Origin: Apoderus coryli
Lineage: Eukaryota; Arthropoda; Insecta; Coleoptera; Attelabidae
Length of the DNA stretch: 64,000 nucleotides
Assembly (NCBI GenBank): GCA_911728435.2
Contig: OU452214.1
Coordinates: 10,480,105 to 10,544,104 of the forward strand
Reading direction: 5' to 3'
Shown here: one piece after another, positions 58,935 to 64,000 of the stretch
How the letters are laid out: the number at the start of each line of letters is the position of its first letter
How positions within the stretch are numbered: position 1 is the first letter of the stretch
Made by a program: the position numbers and the translations under genes
Notes under the pieces: model-generated
Databases searched by the model: none
What the model saw: the letters and a program-made list of their open reading frames with translations, nothing else
What the model was told of the DNA's origin: nothing

Positions 58935-61021
58935 CAGGGTGGTCCAACGAAAAGTTTGCACCTAGCTTTTCTCTTTTTTTTGTAGTCGAATGCGAAAATG
59001 CTCGGACACGTCGATTTTGCTTTTGAGGGGGACACATTTTAAACATATTTTTCGATCTGCGCCTTTAACCCCCTAGCGGGGGTGAGTAACAACCCTAAAA
59101 TTTTAAATGGAAAGAGGGGTCTAATGACATATCATTTGAAAGGACACAAAATTGTCTTTCTAATGATACCCTATTTGTCGAATTTTACTAAAACAGTTAA
59201 TACGAAAACGACTTTAAAGACATTAAGCCGATAATTTTGGTATTAATGAGAAATACAAATAAGTTTTAATTATTGCGAGTGAAAACACCTGCAATCGTTA
59301 GTACATTCCAATGTTTGTTAGTTTTAACATTGCTTTGTAAAAAAAGTAAACAAGCTGTTAAATTGATTTATTAAAACGTTACATTAACAAATGTTGAAAA
59401 TGTGACCCATTTGATTCCATACAATAATACAGATTTTGTTCAAATCTATTTCTAACATTTTGTAGCATATCAGGTGTTATGTTTCTGCACTCTTCTGTAA
59501 TGCGTTGGCGAAGATCTTCTATGGACTCGGGCTTCGTGGCAAAACATTTATTTTTTAAGTGCCCCCAAAGAAAAAAGTCTAAAGGCGATAAATCCGGTGA
59601 CCTGGCAGGCCATTCAATTGGGCCCCTCCTTCCAATCCACCGTCCAGGGAACCGGTCATCTAAGAACTGTCTTACAGGAGCCACATAGTGCGGAGGTGCT
59701 CCATCTTGCTGGAAATAAAGCCGATCAGCAGTATGATTTTGGTCATCTTCTATTATTTGTGTTATTAAAGGATCAATTGTGTCTTCAAGCATGTTTAGGT
59801 ACACTTCACCAGTTAAATTTCCAGGAATAAAAAGTGGTCCTATAATATGATTTCCTAATATGCCACACCAGACGTTTATTTTTTGAGGATACTGGGTATG
59901 AACCTCACGGAATAAATGTGGGTTACTGTCATCCCAGTAACGGCAATTGTGCCTATTTACAGCTCCATTCAAATAAAATGTGCATTCGTCGGAAAAACAA
60001 ATGTTAAATAATAATTGCGGATCTTCAATTAAACGCTGGCTCATTGCTTCACAAAATTGCAGCCTTCTATCAGGATCATCCTCATTTAGTTCCTGTACTA
60101 ATTTGATTTTGTACGGATGAAATTTGTACGCTTTTAAAATTCGTATTATGGACGAACGGGAGACACCTGAGGCTTCAGCTAGTTGACGGGTACTTTGACT
60201 ATGATCCATTTCAACATGCCCTAAAACAGCGACTTCCACAGCTTCATTTCTGATCGGTTTCTGCGGCTGGTGTTTTACATTACAGACAGATCCGGTATCT
60301 ACAAACTTTTTAACTAACTTGCCAACGTACACATCATTCACATTTTTATCGGGATGTCTCTCATTAAATAAGCGAGCCGTAAGTCTAGCACTACTATTAT
60401 TTTGAAAATAAAGTTTAACAATTTCAACTCGTTCTAGAATGGAATAAATCATTTTGTACGGTAAAAGTAAAATAACTTGAGAAGCAACCAAACTGAATCA
60501 ATGAAAAGACTAAAATAAACGGTATAAATTCTTTTCCTACACGTATCTGCAGTTTTTATTTCAACAAAAAACGCAAACGATTAGTGAGGAATTTAGTTCT
60601 GATAAATAAGATAGTGTTTTTGAAATCCCGTTTTTCTTCAAAGTAAATAATTTAGAAATGATTGTAGTTGTTTTCAGTCGTAATAATTAAAACTTATTTG
60701 TATTTCTCATTAATACCAAAATTATCGGCTTAATGTCTTTAAAGTCGTTTTCGTATTAACTGTTTTAGTAAAATTCGACAAATAGGGTATCATTAGAAAG
60801 ACAATTTTGTGTCCTTTCAAATGATATGTCATTAGACCCCTCTTTCCATTTAAAATTTTAGGGTTGTTACTCACCCCCGCTAGGGGGTTAAAGGCGCAGA
60901 TCGAAAAATATGTTTAAAATGTGTCCCCCTCAAAAGCAAAATCGACGTGTCCGAGCATTTTCGCATTCGACTACAAAAAAAAGAGAAAAGCTAGGTGCAA
61001 ACTTTTCGTTGGACCACCCTG
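58935..61021 (-). mobile_element. DD41D Tc1/mariner element, copy 2 (intact)
   Basis: 2,087 bp between TA at 58933-58934 and 61022-61023. Inverted repeats 58935-59274 and 60682-61021. Same length as copy 1 at 23004 and opposite in orientation. The family B copy at 41550-41591 shows the same flanks joined across one TA, an empty site. Confidence 0.96.
59379..60452 (-). CDS. DD41D mariner-type transposase, intact (copy 2)
   Basis: 357 residues from ATG 60452, with the catalytic triad Asp155, Asp250, Asp292 and both helix-turn-helix regions. The only residue difference I see from the copy at 23573 is Leu in place of Pro219. No stops or frameshifts. The open frame, matched ends and TA duplication make this a candidate active element. 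Confidence 0.95.
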   Translation of the reverse strand: MIYSILERVEIVKLYFQNNSSARLTARLFNERHPDKNVNDVYVGKLVKKFVDTGSVCNVKHQPQKPIRNEAVEVAVLGHVEMDHSQSTRQLAEASGVSRSSIIRILKAYKFHPYKIKLVQELNEDDPDRRLQFCEAMSQRLIEDPQLLFNICFSDECTFYLNGAVNRHNCRYWDDSNPHLFREVHTQYPQKINVWCGILGNHIIGPLFIPGNLTGEVYLNMLEDTIDPLITQIIEDDQNHTADRLYFQQDGAPPHYVAPVRQFLDDRFPGRWIGRRGPIEWPARSPDLSPLDFFLWGHLKNKCFATKPESIEDLRQRITEECRNITPDMLQNVRNRFEQNLYYCMESNGSHFQHLLM

Positions 61022-61975
61022 TATGTATATATGGAGACTATTAGTTTCATGAAAAAAATTTTTTTTTTAATTTCACCGGAAATACTTCTTTTTGGTCATT
61101 TTATACATAAATAAGTAGTTTTAAAAAAATGTCTGTCTGTCTGTCTGTCTGTATGTCTGTCTGTCTGTCTGTATCCACGAAAACGCAAAAACCGCTTAAC
61201 AGATTTTAACCAAATTTGGTACAAAAATACTATTGGACATGGCAAGGAGCTGATTAGATTTTGGGAAACATTGAGCGTAGGCAAGGGGTTTAAAAGAGGG
61301 TTCAAAAATTAAATTAAAATCATAGTTCTTAAACTTATCCGAAATACTGCATAATTTTTTACGCATTTAATTGAATATAACCTAAAATATTGAACATAAA
61401 ATATTAGACCACATTGGCGTTCGAAAATAGTGTAAAATGGGGTAAAAAAGATTTCAAAAAATCGTATTTCTTAAATATAACAGAAATATTAACTAGTTAT
61501 TTATAGCTTTGATAGAATATAACCTTTAAAATGTGTCATATATAACTTACTTTCATAGGCGTTCGTAAATAGTGGAAAAGGGGTCAAAACATAAAAAATA
61601 TATATTTTCTAAACTTATTCGAAATATGTAACAATTTTTCATAGTTGTGATAGAATATAACCTAAAAAATGTTACATAAAAGAATTGGTTCACACAGGCG
61701 TTCGAAAATAGTCTAAAAAAAGGGTCAAAAACGAAAAAAAAAATGTTTCCCAAATATACCAGCTTTGATATGAGATAACCTACAAAATGCAGCATAAAAT
61801 GTTTATTTATATAAGTAGGCGTTCGTAAATAGTAGCAAAGGGGCTAAAATTAAAAAAAAAATATTTAAAATGTCAACATTTTTATCTTTAACTTGTTGAA
61901 TTGGTGTTAAAAATACACGACAAAAATTAATGTCCGTGAAAATTCTATAAAATTGATAAATTTTAGATAAATGAC
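61022..61975 (+). repeat. dispersed repeat family B, copy 5
   Basis: Restarts right after the DD41D element: TGTATATATGGAGAC, TTTTGGTCATTTTATACATA, a short CTGT run (61133-61172) and TATCCACGAAAACGCAAAAA. It continues with GGCGTTCG sub-blocks to about 61975. Confidence 0.85.
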
Positions 61976-62253
61976 AAAAACGTCTTAAAATTATTATTTT
62001 TACACTTAAATATGGCAACAGTTTATTTTTATCAGTCGTTGGGGGTAATTCGGCTAAAATATATTCAGAGGCCTGTCCTTGTTTATGTTAAACCCTCAGT
62101 TAAATCGGAATACCCTATAAGTATGACCAAACCCTGGCTTCCCAACTCATTCTAACCGAGGTTTATGATGTAAGTAATTCAATTATTTTTAACCCTTTAT
62201 CCCCACCACTAACTTCTATCTTCAGGCTTCCGCAGAATTAAAAACGTCCCCTC
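61976..62253. other. short unassigned stretch
   Basis: Partly an inverted match to the 57190-57260 region (ATTTTTACACTTAAATATGG). No gene. Confidence 0.45.
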
Positions 62254-62764
62254 GTATACGATGTGTCCACGGATAGAGTTTGGAAGAAGAAAAACTTTTT
62301 TATTTGTAGATTTAGAAGAAAAAGTCATTCTTTATAAAAACGTCTGCTTGTGTCGAAACTACAATTTTAAATGCCAAATGTACGATTACTATACAGGGTA
62401 TATCAAAAATAACATTTTTAATGATTTTGATTTTTTTGTTTTTTTTTAATTTTATGAAAATATTTTCAAAACCGTGATTTATTACACAAATTGTGCAAAA
62501 AATATTAATAAACTTTTTTCTGAAAGTGGTTAATTTCATAGCTAAGTACTATTAAAATAATAAAATTAAAAAAAAAAAACAAGGAAATCAAAATCATTAA
62601 AATTGTTATTTTTGATATACCCTGTATAGTAATCGTAAATTTGGAATTTGAATTTGTAGTTTTGACACAAGCAGACGTTTTTATAAAGAATGACTTTTTC
62701 TTCTAAATCTACAAATAAAAAAGTTTTTCCTCTTCCAAACTCTATCTGTGGACACATTGTATAC
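62254..62764. repeat. large foldback element with about 185-bp arms
   Basis: Arms 62254-62439 and 62582-62764 are inverted copies. Outer ends read GTATACGATGTGTCCACGG and its near inverse. Each arm contains a CAGGGTATATCAAAAATAAC phrase or its complement at the inner part. Similar small open frames arise on the two strands only because the arms mirror each other. Confidence 0.88.
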
Positions 62765-63904
62765 TTACATGTTTGATGCCACAATTTTTGTGATTTTATT
62801 TTGTCGGTTAACACCTGGGGGGCATTTTTAGTTTTATATTAAAATAACACAAAAAAAAAACTCGTTTTTACCGCTTCGCTCGCTAGTTGGTCGCATAGAG
62901 AGAAAGCCTTCTAGTGTATAATCAAGGAATGCTCTCTGCTTGCTGATATACACGAGGCATATTATTATAACATAACCCATTAATGGTACAATGTCATGCA
63001 GGAGTCGTAAAATTTATAGGAATTTCCGGTAGAAACAGCGGCAGAACATTCGTGTTTTGATCTGTCTTCGAAATAAAGATGTCGCTTTTTTGTATATGGA
63101 TTGATGATGAGGCTTGGAGCCTTGAAACATGTCATGGTTTTACTATTGACGCATAGAGCGATTATTAAATTTATTTCGTGGTGTTGACTTTCATTTCACG
63201 CACAAAAGATCTGACTCCATTTCAGTATGGACAATTTCTCAGGTCTACAGAAACTATCTGGGTACATAGATCACCTAAAAATGTTGTACGAATACAGTAA
63301 GTAAGTATAATGAAATATTCAGGTAAAGTTTCAGTAAATTCACATAAATATTCATGAAAGTACAAAAAAAATACGTATAATTACGTTCTTACTGTACAAA
63401 AATGGTATTTTTCCCCCATTTACACTGTAAATTTTAGGTAAATTCCGCTATTGTTTTACGAGCATTGTACATTTACGTGCCTTACCGTAAAAATACGTTA
63501 AAATATTGGTATTATTTAGACAGCGATTGTGTAAAAGTACACTTAACTAAGCGTACTTTTATGTTGTAATTTTAATCTTATAAGTGTATTTTTACATGGC
63601 ATGCAGCGTAATTTTCATTTGTAATTTTACGATATTGTGTAATTGTACACCAAATTAAGTGTAACTTTAATTTGTAATTTGACCTTAATATTGTATTTTT
63701 ACACTAAATGTGGCGTAATTTTAAATTGTAATATTTCGACTAATATTGTAGTTTTACAGTCAAGGTGGAAAATTACGTAAATTTACTATTCTGTTTCAAC
63801 AGTGTATTATATCCTTTGTCCTAACAATACGAGGGTTGCCTATTAATCATCGAAAATCATTTTATTGTTTTTCAAAATATTCCCCATGAAGATCTGTACA
63901 CTTT
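62765..63904. other. AT-rich stretch, degenerate repeats, no gene seen
   Basis: A hammerhead-like motif is at 63101-63132. From about 63480 to 63780 degenerate phrases such as TTGTAATTTTA and GTATTTTTACA recur irregularly, suggesting an old short-period repeat. No coding sequence. Confidence 0.45.
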
Positions 63905-63909
63905 TGCAT

Positions 63910-63941
<32 letters not shown>

Positions 63942-64000
63942 TATTTATTCACCATCTTATGTTACATAACATGTATAGTACGTCAAACAATAACAAAAAT
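63905..64000 (-). mobile_element. probable 3' end of a non-LTR element with (ATCT)n tail
   Basis: On the minus strand a GAATAAATAT signal leads into an ATCT microsatellite (GATA units at 63911-63942), as at the 3' ends of many insect LINEs. The body would lie beyond the window, so this is tentative. Confidence 0.4.

Noticed and set aside
59479..59830. Two + strand frames inside the second DD41D element (and their mirror at 24195-24546)
   Set aside because: Antisense shadows of the transposase.
62261..62814. Two similar small frames that might look like a gene pair
   Set aside because: They mirror each other because the DNA is a foldback element; no homology or codon bias seen.

Overview
The window looks like an insect nuclear genome, and I lean towards a beetle, but nothing here fixes the species. 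It is AT-rich and intron-containing, with insect-type SLC17 transporter and ZNF830 genes buried in transposable elements and tandem repeats. Most of the sequence is repeat-derived.

Host genes. (1) 52-2519, + strand: the last two exons of an immunoglobulin-domain protein. (2) 2929-31283, - strand: a nine-exon SLC17-type major facilitator transporter. All the splice phases agree, and only the start-codon exon was not found. It converges on the Ig gene with about 410 bp between the stop codons. Its introns swell it to over 28 kb and hold a 7.2 kb satellite, two short-period arrays of about 0.5 kb, several retrotransposon fragments, two Tc1/mariner elements, an RPL28 retropseudogene and a piece of bacterial-type group II intron reverse transcriptase. 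(3) 45847-46823, - strand: a complete three-exon ZNF830 homologue.

Mobile DNA. Two 2,087-bp Tc1/mariner elements of the DD41D type (23004-25090 and 58935-61021) have 340-bp inverted repeats and intact transposases. A third long-TIR relative at 19089-21061 is decayed. A full copia-type LTR element lies at 51085-55412, with LTRs that look identical, a 5-bp target duplication and a one-base frameshift. Two P-superfamily-like elements with a THAP exon (35528-37737 and 48476-50118) carry 8-bp duplications. There are numerous jockey/R1-type fragments, mostly in - orientation.

Between 33921 and 37787 one copy of a dispersed repeat (family A) was hit by an R1-type retrotransposon and by a P-like element. 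The P-like element was itself hit by a BEL/Pao integrase fragment. Each step leaves a target-site duplication, and each empty site is visible in another copy inside this window.

Repeats. There is a 165-bp satellite (7586-14755) with about 1.14-kb higher-order duplications and a 330-bp tandem array (43470-45700) whose every unit carries a CCAGTGGCGTA hairpin. There are also several foldback elements and a family (B) linked to CTGT microsatellites, with copies at 26783-28005, 39656-41591, 55455-57172, 57405-58934 and 61022-61975.

The most unusual item is the group II intron maturase-type reverse transcriptase at 29897-30640, which points to DNA acquired from a bacterium, probably a symbiont. 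No tRNA, rRNA or CRISPR array was seen.
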